Part shown: in pieces, positions 9,225 to 18,026 of the stretch
Position numbering within the stretch: position 1 is the stretch's first letter
Layout: every line of letters begins with the position of its first letter
Made by a program: the position numbers and the translations under genes
Notes under the pieces: generated by a model
Told to the model about the DNA's origin: nothing
Database searches by the model: none
What the model saw: only the letters and a program-made list of their open reading frames with translations
NCBI RefSeq assembly: GCF_000317515.1
Contig: NC_019738.1
Coordinates: 5,048,001 to 5,112,000 of the forward strand
Length of the DNA stretch: 64,000 nucleotides
From: Allocoleopsis franciscana PCC 7113
GTDB taxonomy: Bacteria > Cyanobacteriota > Cyanobacteriia > Cyanobacteriales > Coleofasciculaceae
Direction of reading: 5' to 3'

Positions 9225-9995
9225 ATGGCCATCATTGCCCTGAAAGCCTGGTATCTCCAGCAATATGAACCGATTAAAGAACTGGAGAAACGCCCTCATG
9301 ATTTGCGTCTGAGCAAAAATAGCTTGCTCAAGTCAGGTTTAAGAGCTGACTTTTTAGACGATAGCCAGGATGTGAAACACTCCGTTTGGTTTGGGCGCTA
9401 CCTGGAAGGGGAAACCGTCGAGTTCTACATCGAAGGCAGTGGTGGTTATGCGATTTCCAACATTGACTTGATTTCTCACGAGATTTATTTCACAAAGCTT
9501 GAAGTGATGGCGCAACTAGAACCCATCATTTTTTTGAGCTACCAAAATGAGTACAACGGTTCTAGTGAGGCGCTGCGTAACGCCCTCTCGAAGACTCTGG
9601 AAACCTTTAACCCGCGCTCTCGCGTACCCCTCACACTGGAAGAATCCCGACGCCCTGTTGGTGAACCCATGCGCTTAAGCAGCACCCAAATGCGTAAAAT
9701 CCGCAAAAGTCTGCTGTTTGTTGCCGATGGGACATCAGTCGCTCGAATCGATGGAGACAAAACGCCTCTATTAATTCCCAGCCCTCATGTTTGTGTGGAG
9801 ATGGGCTATGCCTTAACAGCCAAGCGCACCGAACAAATTTTGCTGGTACAGATGGAACGACCAGACTTACCGGGACAATTTCCCTTTGATTTGCCCAGTT
9901 ACCAGCAATTGCGGTTTCAACAGCCAAAAGATTTACAACAAACTCTGCCTTCGGTGCTGGAAACTTTGCTGCAACGGTATAGCTTATTGTCGTGA
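9225..9995 (+). CDS. Conserved hypothetical protein with TIR/deoxyribosyltransferase-like C-terminal half
   Basis: 256 aa, ATG start 59 bp after the previous gene. The N-terminal half (residues 1-110) has no motif I recognise. The C-terminal half contains FVADGTSV, then SPHVCVEMGYALTAKRTEQILLV and PFDLPSYQQLRF. The order 'N/HV-x-x-E-x-GYA ... hydrophobic strand ... PFD ... Y' resembles the end of Rossmann-like TIR/nucleoside-deoxyribosyltransferase domains found in predicted nucleotide-binding proteins, where the Glu is catalytic. This is a motif-level resemblance only. No transmembrane segment or signal peptide is apparent. Confidence 0.65.
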   Translation: MAIIALKAWYLQQYEPIKELEKRPHDLRLSKNSLLKSGLRADFLDDSQDVKHSVWFGRYLEGETVEFYIEGSGGYAISNIDLISHEIYFTKLEVMAQLEPIIFLSYQNEYNGSSEALRNALSKTLETFNPRSRVPLTLEESRRPVGEPMRLSSTQMRKIRKSLLFVADGTSVARIDGDKTPLLIPSPHVCVEMGYALTAKRTEQILLVQMERPDLPGQFPFDLPSYQQLRFQQPKDLQQTLPSVLETLLQRYSLLS

Positions 9996-10058
9996 AGGTG
10001 TGATTTCCGCCGCCTAGTCGCTGATAATAATTGGGTTACGGATTAAGGATTGTTTTCC

Positions 10059-10310
10059 ATGCCCAGAACCCCAGATGAGTACGCCGTATACATCTTTTTG
10101 TCAAGTGGCCACCGGGAAGAAGTACGTTTTGCCACCATTCAAGAATTTCAAAAGTGGTACAGTGGTGAACTGATGCCAAAAGCCACTTCTCAGGACTTCA
10201 TTAACGTGCCGATCAAAAATATCCAAGGGGAGTACATGGTGCTGCGTCCCTCTAGCGTCACCGCGATTCGGGTGGAACCCGTTTACGCTGGAAGCGTCGA
10301 TCGCTTTTAG
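10059..10310 (+). CDS. Conserved hypothetical protein (83 aa)
   Basis: Starts MPRTPDEYAVYIFLSSG and ends RVEPVYAGSVDRF. The longest frame begins with TTG at 10050, but ATG at 10059 follows aagga at good spacing and gives a natural start. It looks like a compact alpha/beta protein with no Cys, membrane segment or recognised domain. A middle section (VPIKNIQGEYMVLRPSSVTAIRVE) suggests successive beta strands. Function unknown. Confidence 0.65.
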   Translation: MPRTPDEYAVYIFLSSGHREEVRFATIQEFQKWYSGELMPKATSQDFINVPIKNIQGEYMVLRPSSVTAIRVEPVYAGSVDRF

Positions 10311-10372
10311 TCAGGGGTCAAGGGTCAGAAGTCAGGGATCGGTTGACCAAGGCGTCATGACCCATGACCCAC
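10309..10372. repeat. GGGTCA-type repeat before mltA
   Basis: Imperfect copies of ggggtca/gggtcag (10314-10340) followed by inverted copies (catgaccc twice at 10356-10370). A short interspersed repeat; its inverted arms can pair. The first ATG of the longest mltA frame falls inside it, which argues against that start. Confidence 0.5.
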
Positions 10373-10408
10373 GAGCAATGGCTAAAGGTTGGAAAATTCT
10401 TGGTGAGT

Positions 10409-11665
10409 ATGCGAAAAACAATAACTTGGCTCTCCCTAACTGTAGGGATGGCTTTCTTGAGTGCGAATGGTTTAGCCCTTGCTGATGCGCCGCAGCAACC
10501 CGTTAACCTGAAGGCGGGTCAGAGGAATTTAGCGCAGCAACCTGTTAATCCAGCAGCGGGTCAGGTCAGTGTGCCACTGCGACCCCTAAACCTAGATGAA
10601 AGTCAGGTCAATCTAAATGCATTGGGTTTAGACGAGCAGTTGTGGGGGAATCCGGGTCAACCGGGAGATCGGCAAGCGCTGTTGAAGTCGATCGACAACA
10701 GCTTACGTTTTCTGGCTTCACCCAAGGCGGCTGAGGTTTATCGGAAGTATCCAGTACCAGGGATAACACGCGATCGCGTCCGTCGTTCCCTCGTGCGTTT
10801 CCGCCAACTCGTTCGCAATTCCCGTTCTCCTGCCGAGTTACAAGCGGCAGTCCAGCGCGAGTTTGTTTTTTACAAGTCTGTCGGGAAGGACGAACAGGGA
10901 ACAGTCCTATTTACGGGATACTTTGAACCGATTTATGCGGCGAGTCGCAGGCAAAGTGCCGAGTATCGCTATCCCCTCTACACACTGCCTGCTAACTTCT
11001 CCAGGTGGAAGACACCTCATCCAACCCGTGCTGAGTTAGAAGGGGAAGATGGTTTAGGGACAAAGAGCCAACTTAGAGGGGGCGAACTGGTCTGGCTGCG
11101 CGATCGCTTAGAGGCATTTCTTGTTCAAGTTCAGGGTTCCGCCCGTCTTCAACTCCCCGACGGCAAGCAGATGACTGTCGGTTATGCCGGCAAGACAAAT
11201 TACCCCTACATCAGCATCGGGCGAGAATTGGTTAAAGATGGCAAATTGCCCTTGGAGGGATTGACATTACAGGTTCTGATCGATTACTTCCGCGCCAATC
11301 CGAGCGAACTGAGTCAATATTTACCCCGCAATCAAAGCTTTGTTTTCTTTAAGGAAACCTACGGGGCACCTCCGACGGGTAGCATTAATGTACCTGTAAC
11401 CGCAGAGCGATCAATTGCCACAGATAAATCCCTGATGCCACCAGGAGCATTAGCGCTGATTAATGCCCCTATCCCTTACTCCAACGCCACCAATCAACTC
11501 GAAACTCGGATGGTGAATCGCTACGTACTCGATCAGGATACGGGTAGTGCGATTCAGGGAGCCGGTCGCGTCGATATCTTTATGGGAACAGGGCCAAAAG
11601 CCGGCGATCGCGCCGGGGCGATTAACGGCACAGGAGAACTTTATTACTTGCTGCTCAAAAAATAA
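10409..11665 (+). CDS. mltA: Membrane-bound/periplasmic lytic murein transglycosylase A
   Basis: Cleaves peptidoglycan glycan strands to 1,6-anhydro products in the periplasm. ATG at 10409 gives MRKTITWLSLTVGMAFLSANGLALA, a clear signal peptide; the longer frame from ATG 10364 would bury it behind 15 residues encoded by a repeat. After a Pro/Gln-rich stretch with two similar QQPVN segments, the MltA domain begins (TGYFEPIYAAS) and ends with the 3D-type catalytic motif RVDIFMGTGPKAGDRAGAI, whose first Asp is the expected catalytic residue. 418 aa. Its 3' end overlaps the convergent recombinase gene by 11 bp. Confidence 0.9.
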   Translation: MRKTITWLSLTVGMAFLSANGLALADAPQQPVNLKAGQRNLAQQPVNPAAGQVSVPLRPLNLDESQVNLNALGLDEQLWGNPGQPGDRQALLKSIDNSLRFLASPKAAEVYRKYPVPGITRDRVRRSLVRFRQLVRNSRSPAELQAAVQREFVFYKSVGKDEQGTVLFTGYFEPIYAASRRQSAEYRYPLYTLPANFSRWKTPHPTRAELEGEDGLGTKSQLRGGELVWLRDRLEAFLVQVQGSARLQLPDGKQMTVGYAGKTNYPYISIGRELVKDGKLPLEGLTLQVLIDYFRANPSELSQYLPRNQSFVFFKETYGAPPTGSINVPVTAERSIATDKSLMPPGALALINAPIPYSNATNQLETRMVNRYVLDQDTGSAIQGAGRVDIFMGTGPKAGDRAGAINGTGELYYLLLKK

Positions 11666-12965
11666 AAATGAGTTTCAGCCACCACTCCTGGTCTTGACGC
11701 ATGATTTCAATGTGTCGAATAAATTCTCGAAAGTAGAATCGGCGTTCAGATTCCGATAAATCATTCCAAAATTGGGGAATGGAAACGGCTTGGGCGATCG
11801 CTTGTAAATTGACAGGGGGTAGTGCCGCGAGTCGGGAGCGCAGTTGGGAAATTTCTGCCCGGAGTTTGTAGGCACGTAAATCAGCCGTTTCTGTATCGAG
11901 GACACCTGTTGCGGTTAAGGCCGGGAGTTGGGCTAATATTCCCTCATTTTGGGCAATTTGAAGGTCGAGCGATTGTTTTACCCCATCCAAGCTAGGGGTA
12001 TTCATACTCGCGACGGCACGAGGTAAATCTTGACATATTGCCTCAATTGTGTATAAAAGTATTTTTTCGTAAGCGATCGCACGGCATTTGGGACGCTTGG
12101 GGCAGCGAATCGGACGTAGGTAGAGGTATTCTTTGCTGGTGCGGGGTCTTGTGACACTGGTCACCGTCATGTGAGACTGGCACTCCCCGCAGACCACTAA
12201 ACCCGCCAAAGAGCGAGGGGCGCTGGCGGTACGGGGAGGAAGTCGGCGGTTGCGACGCAGCAGGCGGTCTATCTGGGCGGCTTCTTCTCGGTTGAGAATG
12301 GGGTTATGGGTATCAGAAATCACCTCACCATTGTGATAGCCTAAATCACCCCGATAGATGGGGTTGGTTAGCCAACGCCACCCAGTGGACACGGAAATTT
12401 TTTTATTGTACTTTTTTTCTAGATATCGCACGGCTCCCCGTAAGGAGCCATACAGGAGAAACTGTTCAAAAAAGTCTTTGACGACAGGGGCTGTCGAACG
12501 ATCAATGATGTAGCGATCTTTACCGCGTCGATAGCCGTAGGGTGCTTTTCCAGGTGGAGGGAGAGCTTTCAGGCGATTCCGGGCGTGTCCTTGACGAATA
12601 CGACGGCTAGATTGGTCTTTTTGAATTTCATTAATGAGTTGAAATAAATTTGCCCGAATATTCGGACTATTGGTAGTGGCGAGTTGAGAAGAGTTGTAGG
12701 ATTGCTCTGTAGCAATGACTTCGATACCCAGAGATTCGAGTTGAGTGAGGCGATCGCTAACTTCTTCTATGGTGTCCCCTAGTGCATCTAAGCGCTGGAG
12801 TAATAAGTAATTGGCTGGTTCGACATGGCAATCCGCCAACAACTGCTGCAATTGCTGACGTCCTCCCAAATCTTGATAAATTTGATCCACCTCAAATCCC
12901 CAAATCGTTGGGTTCGCTGGGGATTCAAGGAGGGGGTCACTGTAAAGGTAGGCAACAATTTTCAT
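11655..12965 (-). CDS. XisF-like large serine recombinase
   Basis: 436 aa, ATG start. An N-terminal resolvase-like domain (MKIVAYLYSDPLLESP, then LLLQRLDALGDT) is followed by a recombinase domain (KAPYGYRRGKDRY, NPIYRGDLGYH) and a zinc ribbon with CGEC and CPKRPKC. Ser9 aligns with the nucleophile, but the usual RVST box reads LYSD, so the Arg beside the Ser is absent. I recall this variant from Anabaena XisF, which excises the fdxN element in heterocysts; equivalence is inference. It may act on a chromosomal element outside the window. No att-like repeat was seen beside it. Confidence 0.8.
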   Translation of the reverse strand: MKIVAYLYSDPLLESPANPTIWGFEVDQIYQDLGGRQQLQQLLADCHVEPANYLLLQRLDALGDTIEEVSDRLTQLESLGIEVIATEQSYNSSQLATTNSPNIRANLFQLINEIQKDQSSRRIRQGHARNRLKALPPPGKAPYGYRRGKDRYIIDRSTAPVVKDFFEQFLLYGSLRGAVRYLEKKYNKKISVSTGWRWLTNPIYRGDLGYHNGEVISDTHNPILNREEAAQIDRLLRRNRRLPPRTASAPRSLAGLVVCGECQSHMTVTSVTRPRTSKEYLYLRPIRCPKRPKCRAIAYEKILLYTIEAICQDLPRAVASMNTPSLDGVKQSLDLQIAQNEGILAQLPALTATGVLDTETADLRAYKLRAEISQLRSRLAALPPVNLQAIAQAVSIPQFWNDLSESERRFYFREFIRHIEIMRQDQEWWLKLIFIF

Positions 12966-13007
12966 GCAATCGCGATCGCATCCCGTAGGGGTGTAATCCT
13001 TTATACC

Positions 13008-13370
13008 CTAAGCCTGACCTAATTCGATGATGTTACCATCTGGGTCTTGAGTAAACAGCGCAGCGCGACCCGATGCGCTCATTTGTAGAGCACAGCCATG
13101 TTCTAATAGCTGGCTTTTGGCGGCATCCAAGTCAGCAACGGATAGGGCGAGGTGGGGGTTACGTCCCCATTTTTCGGGATTTTGCAGTTTTGGTTGAATG
13201 GATGAGTCTACCATCAGGTGAATCTGAAAGTCCCCCACCTGATACCAAACGCCTGGATATTTGAGTATGCGCTCTACTTTAGATAATCCTAAAATATTGC
13301 CATAAAAATGCTCTGCCTTTTCCAAGTCAGAAACAAGAACAGCGACATGAAGACACTGGGTAATCTGCAT
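13008..13370 (-). CDS. VOC (glyoxalase/bleomycin-resistance) family protein
   Basis: 120 aa from ATG at 13370 (a GTG sits immediately before it). Typical VOC pattern: an initial metal-site His in QCLHVAVLVSDLEKAEHFYG, the GLSKVER segment, HLALSVADLDAAKSQL with a second metal His, and the C-terminal FTQDPDGNIIEL carrying the metal Glu. This fits a small divalent-metal enzyme related to glyoxalases or dioxygenases. Substrate unknown. It follows the recombinase gene in the same direction, 42 bp from its start codon. Confidence 0.85.
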   Translation of the reverse strand: MQITQCLHVAVLVSDLEKAEHFYGNILGLSKVERILKYPGVWYQVGDFQIHLMVDSSIQPKLQNPEKWGRNPHLALSVADLDAAKSQLLEHGCALQMSASGRAALFTQDPDGNIIELGQA

Positions 13371-13546
13371 CACGAGTTTGAAGGAAGGAATCGAAGGGAG
13401 GTTAGTCTGATGCCATTAATTTTGACCTAAATCACCCGCCTAGGCGAACATCGATTCAATATCAGCCTCTTTCTACTCAACAACAGGCATCCCCGCTTCC
13501 ACACTCAAGGCGCAGTTTCAAGATTTCATTTAATTATGATTAGGCT

Positions 13547-13846
13547 CTAAGTGCATAAACAAGAAGTTGTACATTCGGCGCTTTCCATGGATTCACTCAA
13601 CGGGTTGCCAATGTCAATTCTATTTACATCATGACTTGACAACGGAATTATTCCTGATGTCTCAGTGTGGTATGTATGTAAAAGGTTAATTTGTTCCAAG
13701 ATAAATTCAAATTCGTCAGTGGTTGCAGCGCTGAGGTTCATTTCCCACAGAAACGGACGAACTCTATCTTTTGTGATGGCGGCGGGTTCCCAAACTTTAA
13801 GTGTGTAGCCTGAGTCAGTTTGAGTAATGGCGTGAAGAATCTGCAT
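13547..13846 (-). CDS. Hypothetical protein (99 aa)
   Basis: ATG at 13846 gives MQILHAITQTDSGYTLKVWE; the longest frame runs from TTG at 13873. The N-terminal 60 residues look folded (alternating hydrophobic strands, then EFEFILEQINLLHTYHTE, a helix). The tail is Ser-rich and ends with three Cys (ECTTSCLCT). I do not recognise a family. A gap of about 170 bp without features separates it from the VOC gene. Confidence 0.5.
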   Translation of the reverse strand: MQILHAITQTDSGYTLKVWEPAAITKDRVRPFLWEMNLSAATTDEFEFILEQINLLHTYHTETSGIIPLSSHDVNRIDIGNPLSESMESAECTTSCLCT

Positions 13847-14169
13847 TGATTTAACTTCAATTTTTACTAACAAGCGCTTGTGTTTGAGAGTTGATTACCT
13901 TACAGACATGTGCAAGGTTCAAAAAATAGCACGAAGGCCGTTGATTTACTCTGACCAAACCTTATAAATTGGACTATTTTTGCATGGCTGTAGAGTTTTG
14001 CCCTAAGTCTTAGGAGATAATTTTAGTCTTCATTGTTAAATTGTCTTCTTTCCCTAAGAGCTGTTGCTTCAGCCATGTGTCTCAAATGATTTACGCTTAT
14101 TAGCCGATTTATTTTTTCGTCAATCTGCTATTGTCTACGCCAACCCTTTGCGGGTACCCTGAAATCAGG

Positions 14170-14194
14170 AAGGGCAGCCATAAGGGCTGCCCTT
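14170..14194. terminator. Strong GC hairpin downstream of the zinc-ribbon gene
   Basis: Perfect 10-bp stem aagggcagcc/ggctgccctt (14170-14179/14185-14194) with a 5-nt loop, about 95 bp beyond the stop of the minus-strand gene at 14291. No T-run follows on either strand, so termination is plausible, not certain. The rest of 13847-14290 shows no convincing gene. Confidence 0.5.
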
Positions 14195-14290
14195 GAATTC
14201 CTCTCAAGAGAAAAGGCGATAAGGCCATCATATTGCCCCACTCTATTGCACGAGTAGGCGAAATGAACAATTGATGAAAAGAGCTTGTCA

Positions 14291-14581
14291 TTACAGGGAG
14301 GCAAAGCCTAGACTCACGGAATCTTCGCTAGAGGAATCATGGACTTGATTGTTACCTTCTCTAACAGAAGTCCATTCTTCTTTGATATAGTTCAAATCGG
14401 CTTGTTTAGCCACATAGTTTTCTACATAACCACAACCAACACAAACATAGGTATCGAGATAGGCGTAACGATTGCCGAAGTTACCTGAACCTATCGTCAT
14501 TGTATTGAGTGCCGGAAATTTTCGATTCGTGTTGCTAAAGACTTCAGGGGAACCACACTTAGGACATTGCCCATTCTTCAT
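14291..14581 (-). CDS. Small zinc-ribbon protein (96 aa)
   Basis: ATG at 14581 with a gaggt ribosome binding site. The N-terminal zinc ribbon has CPKCGS (residues 6-11) and CVGCGYVE about 37 residues later, four Cys ligands in all. The C-terminal third (NYIKEEWTSVREGNNQVHDSSSEDS) is polar and probably flexible. Such proteins bind zinc and often contact nucleic acids or proteins, but no function can be assigned. It stands alone, divergent from sbpA. Confidence 0.7.
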   Translation of the reverse strand: MKNGQCPKCGSPEVFSNTNRKFPALNTMTIGSGNFGNRYAYLDTYVCVGCGYVENYVAKQADLNYIKEEWTSVREGNNQVHDSSSEDSVSLGFASL

Positions 14582-14793
14582 GAAATGACTACCTCAGCAT
14601 TACAACCTAGCTGAATTCTTTTTTCTTCGGTGGTGCGTCCCCATCGGGATAATTTGCTATCGTGACAAAAAAGTTGGGTAGAGGTGCTCTTGCCTAGGGT
14701 TAGACAGGCTGAGAGTCTACCTTGTGGTAAGCCAAGGCTTTTATTTTTCGACTAGAGCAATTTCCGAGGATGCCCATACGCCATTAACCCCCA

Positions 14794-14911
14794 TAATCTA
14801 CGGTAAAGTAGTCGGGTTTTAGATGAATTTTTTGGAAAACTACTTTCCAAAATTAGAGAAACATGTCAGTATTCATTAAGTCCGGTAAATCCACGCACTT
14901 ACCGTAGATTA
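14794..14911 (+). promoter_or_regulatory. sbpA leader with a 13-bp inverted repeat enclosing a 9-bp hairpin
   Basis: Perfect 13-bp arms taatctacggtaa (14794-14806) and ttaccgtagatta (14899-14911) enclose 92 nt. Inside lies a perfect 9-bp hairpin, ttttggaaa/tttccaaaa (14830-14838/14844-14852). The right outer arm ends 2 nt before the ggag ribosome binding site (14914-14917) of sbpA. It could be a regulator binding site pair, a leader RNA that folds next to the ribosome binding site, or a short mobile repeat. Sulfur-dependent control is inference from the gene served. Confidence 0.55.
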
Positions 14912-14925
14912 ATAGGAGTATTTTC

Positions 14926-16110
14926 ATGAGCAAGTGGCAACGCCTTCCCCAAGAGGGGAGGTACTTGATAGTGCAAATTATTAATAGTGTTGTTAAAGCT
15001 GTGCCAGGGAATAAGTTGGGTGGGCAGCAAAGAAGTCAGCTAAACTACAGTTCTCGGCGGGGGTTTCTGTCTCTGTTTCTGGTTGGAGTCAGCTTGAGTG
15101 TGGCAATCTCAGCTTGTTCTGGAGGAGGGAACAACAGCACAACTGCACCCAGCAATTCTGCTAATAGCGGGGCGAGTCAGAAAAAAGACGTGGAGGTAAC
15201 CCTTGTTTCTTTCGCTGTCACCAAAGCCGCCCACGACGAAATCATTCCCAAATTTGTTGAACAGTGGAAGAAAGAACATAACCAAAACGTCACCTTCAAG
15301 CAAAGTTACGGGGGTTCAGGTTCCCAAACCCGTGCTGTGATTGATGGTTTAGAAGCCGATGTGGTACACCTCGCCCTCGCCCTCGACACCAAGAAAATAG
15401 AGAAAGCTGGCCTGATTCAACCGGGTTGGGAACAAGAAGCCCCGAACGAAGCCATTGTTAGCAAATCTGTAGGCGCTATCGTCACCCGCGAAGGAAATCC
15501 CAAAAACATTACTACTTGGGCAGACCTGACCAAGCCAGATGTCAAGGTGATTACCGCTAACCCCAAAACCTCTGGAGGTGCACGCTGGAACTTTTTGGCT
15601 TTCTGGGGTGCGGTGACAAAAACAGGCGGGGATGAGGCTAAAGCGTTGGACTTTACGAAAAAAGTCTTAAAGAACGTTCCAGTCATGCCCAAAGATGCAC
15701 GGGAAGCCACCGACGTATTCTTTAAGCAAGGTCAAGGTGATGCCTTAATCAACTACGAAAACGAGATGATTCTGGCGAAACAGCAAGGTGAAAATCTTCC
15801 TTACGTGATTCCTGATGTCAATATTTCCATCGACAATCCCATTGCCGTTGTAGACAAAAACGTGGATAAGCACGGGACTCGTGAAGTTGCCGAAGCTTTT
15901 GTCAAATTCCTCTATACACCCGAAGCACAACGAGAATTTGCCAAGGTAGGATTTCGTCCGGTTGACCCCACTGTCGAGAAAGAAGTGGAAAGCCAATTCC
16001 CCAAAATTAAAACCCTCTTTACAGTTAATGATTTAGGGGGATGGGACAAAGTCCAGAAGGAATTCTTTGATGACGGTGCTGTCTTCGACAAAATTCAAGC
16101 GGGCAAATAG
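14926..16110 (+). CDS. sbpA: Sulfate ABC transporter substrate-binding protein
   Basis: Captures sulfate (or thiosulfate) outside the cytoplasmic membrane for CysT/CysW. 394 aa. About 40 residues precede SSRRGFLSLFLVGVSLSVA, a Tat-like twin-arginine signal (Arg44-Arg45) with a lipobox ending at Cys64 (ISAC), so a lipid anchor is likely. The mature part shows family landmarks: VSFAVTKAAHDEIIP, QSYGGSGSQTRAV, PKTSGGARWNFLAFWGA and DALINYENE. The start has ggag 8 nt upstream. First gene of the sulfate uptake operon. Confidence 0.93.
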   Translation: MSKWQRLPQEGRYLIVQIINSVVKAVPGNKLGGQQRSQLNYSSRRGFLSLFLVGVSLSVAISACSGGGNNSTTAPSNSANSGASQKKDVEVTLVSFAVTKAAHDEIIPKFVEQWKKEHNQNVTFKQSYGGSGSQTRAVIDGLEADVVHLALALDTKKIEKAGLIQPGWEQEAPNEAIVSKSVGAIVTREGNPKNITTWADLTKPDVKVITANPKTSGGARWNFLAFWGAVTKTGGDEAKALDFTKKVLKNVPVMPKDAREATDVFFKQGQGDALINYENEMILAKQQGENLPYVIPDVNISIDNPIAVVDKNVDKHGTREVAEAFVKFLYTPEAQREFAKVGFRPVDPTVEKEVESQFPKIKTLFTVNDLGGWDKVQKEFFDDGAVFDKIQAGK

Positions 16111-16149
16111 AAATCATCTTCATGTTTGGTTACTAATTTTTACGGGTTA

Positions 16150-16197
16150 GTTGTTGGTTGTTAGTCTGCTAATAATCAACAACTGACAACCAATAAC
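16150..16197. repeat. Imperfect inverted repeat between sbpA and cysT
   Basis: Arms gttgttggttgttagt (16150-16165) and actgacaaccaataac (16182-16197) match at 14 of 16 positions around a 16-nt loop. It can form a hairpin that may reduce readthrough so the binding protein is made in excess of the permeases. Tandem ataac copies follow up to the cysT start. Confidence 0.5.
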
Positions 16198-16216
16198 CAA
16201 TAACAAATAACAAACA

Positions 16217-17071
16217 ATGGCTATATCTTCTCCCTTCCAGCCCAATCCGGCTGGGAAAAATTCAATCGCTCCACTGAGCAAATTTTCTTGGCCTTGGGGA
16301 ATCACCATTGGGTATCTTACCCTGATGCTCTTTGTGCCAACGTTGGCTATGTTACTCAAAGCCAGTACTGAAGGGCCGGTTAATTTTTGGAGAATTGCGA
16401 CCAGTGAGGTTGCCCTATCCACTTATGATGTAACCTTTGTCACCGCCTTGCTAGCGGGAGCCGTCAATGGCGTGTTTGGCACGTTGATTGCTTGGGTTTT
16501 GGTTCGCTATAACTTTCCGTTCAAAAAAATTCTTGATGCCGTAATCGATTTCCCCTTTGCGTTGCCTACGGCGGTTGCGGGTTTAACACTAGCAACGGTT
16601 TACAGCAATAACGGTTGGATTGGTGCTTTGCTGGCTCCCTTTGGGATTAAAGTGTCCTTTACTCGCTTGGGAGTATGGGTGGCGATGGTGTTTATTTCGC
16701 TGCCATTTGTAGTCAGAACAGTGCAGCCGGTTCTATCAGAACTGGAAAAAGAAGTGGAGGAAGCCGCTTGGGCTTTGGGTGCTTCTCAATGGCAGACGTT
16801 TTGGCGAGTGATTTTACCCCCTTTAATGCCAGCCGTTTTAACGGGTGTTGCTCTGGGATTTGCACGAGCGGTTGGGGAGTATGGTTCGACGGTAATTGTG
16901 GCATCTAACATTCCCTATAAAGATTTAATTGCACCCGTATTAGTTTTTCAACGATTGGAACAGTACGACTATTCGGGAGCTACTGTGATTGGCACCGTGT
17001 TGTTAGTGATTTCGTTATTAATCCTGCTGGCTATTAATCTTCTGCAAGCTTGGGGAAAACGTTATGCATAA
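16217..17071 (+). CDS. cysT: Sulfate ABC transporter permease CysT
   Basis: Inner-membrane permease, 284 aa, with about six hydrophobic segments. The cytoplasmic EAA loop that docks the ATPase is visible in [34 protein letters not shown]-type features such as [24 protein letters not shown] match the CysT/CysU family. It partners CysW, whose start overlaps its end by 8 bp, implying translational coupling. Confidence 0.93.
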   Translation: MAISSPFQPNPAGKNSIAPLSKFSWPWGITIGYLTLMLFVPTLAMLLKASTEGPVNFWRIATSEVALSTYDVTFVTALLAGAVNGVFGTLIAWVLVRYNFPFKKILDAVIDFPFALPTAVAGLTLATVYSNNGWIGALLAPFGIKVSFTRLGVWVAMVFISLPFVVRTVQPVLSELEKEVEEAAWALGASQWQTFWRVILPPLMPAVLTGVALGFARAVGEYGSTVIVASNIPYKDLIAPVLVFQRLEQYDYSGATVIGTVLLVISLLILLAINLLQAWGKRYA

Positions 17072-17942
17072 TTTAGAACCCTCTTTGCACCACCCTACAT
17101 CTTCCACAACCCATGCTTCCTCCAAAAAGTCAATTAATTGGGTTCCAGTCGTCCTGATTGGAGTAACCATTGTCTACCTCAGCTTATTCCTGCTCATCCC
17201 AGCTTTAAACGTGTTTGTGCAAGCGTTTAGCAAGGGAGCTGGGGTCTTTTTAGAACAACTGACTAAACCCAGCTTTCTTCATGCAGCAAAGTTAACATTG
17301 TTTTTGGCACTGATTACCGTCCCCTTAAACACGATTTTTGGTCTTTGTGCCGCTTGGGCACTTGCTCGTAAAAGGTTTCCTGGACGCGCTTTAATCCTGA
17401 GTATTATAGACTTGCCCTTTTCCATCTCACCGGTGGTGGCAGGGTTGATGCTTGTCTTGCTCTATGGACGGAACGGTTGGTTTGGGCCGTTTTTAGAGGC
17501 TCATGATATCAAGATTATCTTTGCCTTTCCTGGAATGGTATTGGCAACAGCCTTTATCTGTATGCCCTTTGTGGCTCGTGAAGTAATTCCTGTTTTGGAG
17601 GAGGCTGGATTTGACCAAGAAGAATGTGCCAAAACACTGGGGGCAAATGATTGGCAAATCTTCTGGCGCGTCACCCTGCCCAATATACGCTGGGGCTTGC
17701 TCTATGGTGTGATTTTGACCAATGCTAGAGCCATGGGTGAATTTGGTGCGATCGCGGTTGTATCGGGTAACATTACAGGTAAAACCCAACCTCTGCCGCT
17801 GTTTGTGGAAGAGGCTTACAAGCAATATGAAACTCAAGCGGCTTACTCGGCTGCTGTATTGCTGACTCTGCTAGCAGTTGTCACGCTTATCGCTAAAGAG
17901 ATTTTAGAGCGTAGAACGAGTCGTCGTTCTGGTGTTCATTAA
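17064..17942 (+). CDS. cysW: Sulfate ABC transporter permease CysW
   Basis: Second permease of the sulfate importer, 292 aa with about six membrane segments. The EAA loop reads [40 protein letters not shown] and [21 protein letters not shown] are typical of CysW. The start lies inside cysT. The ATPase gene cysA is not downstream: a terminator and unrelated kinase genes follow, so CysA must be encoded elsewhere. Confidence 0.93.
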   Translation: MHNLEPSLHHPTSSTTHASSKKSINWVPVVLIGVTIVYLSLFLLIPALNVFVQAFSKGAGVFLEQLTKPSFLHAAKLTLFLALITVPLNTIFGLCAAWALARKRFPGRALILSIIDLPFSISPVVAGLMLVLLYGRNGWFGPFLEAHDIKIIFAFPGMVLATAFICMPFVAREVIPVLEEAGFDQEECAKTLGANDWQIFWRVTLPNIRWGLLYGVILTNARAMGEFGAIAVVSGNITGKTQPLPLFVEEAYKQYETQAAYSAAVLLTLLAVVTLIAKEILERRTSRRSGVH

Positions 17943-18006
17943 AATTAAGCTAACCGATTAGCGATCGCTCATTTATTCCTAATAATTGATAAGCTTGAAG
18001 CAGTAG

Positions 18007-18026
18007 GGGCGCACGGTTGTGCGCCC
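18007..18026 (+). terminator. Intrinsic terminator after cysW
   Basis: Perfect 8-bp GC-rich stem gggcgcac/gtgcgccc (18007-18014/18019-18026) with loop ggtt, followed by a T-rich tract (ttagtctttgtatattttt). It closes the sulfate operon 65 bp after cysW. The following 310 bp up to the next gene hold no other gene. Confidence 0.75.

Noticed and set aside
14109-14291. 60-codon minus frame overlapping the GC hairpin
   Set aside because: It contains the hairpin and has no motif; it lies just beyond the stop of the zinc-ribbon gene.
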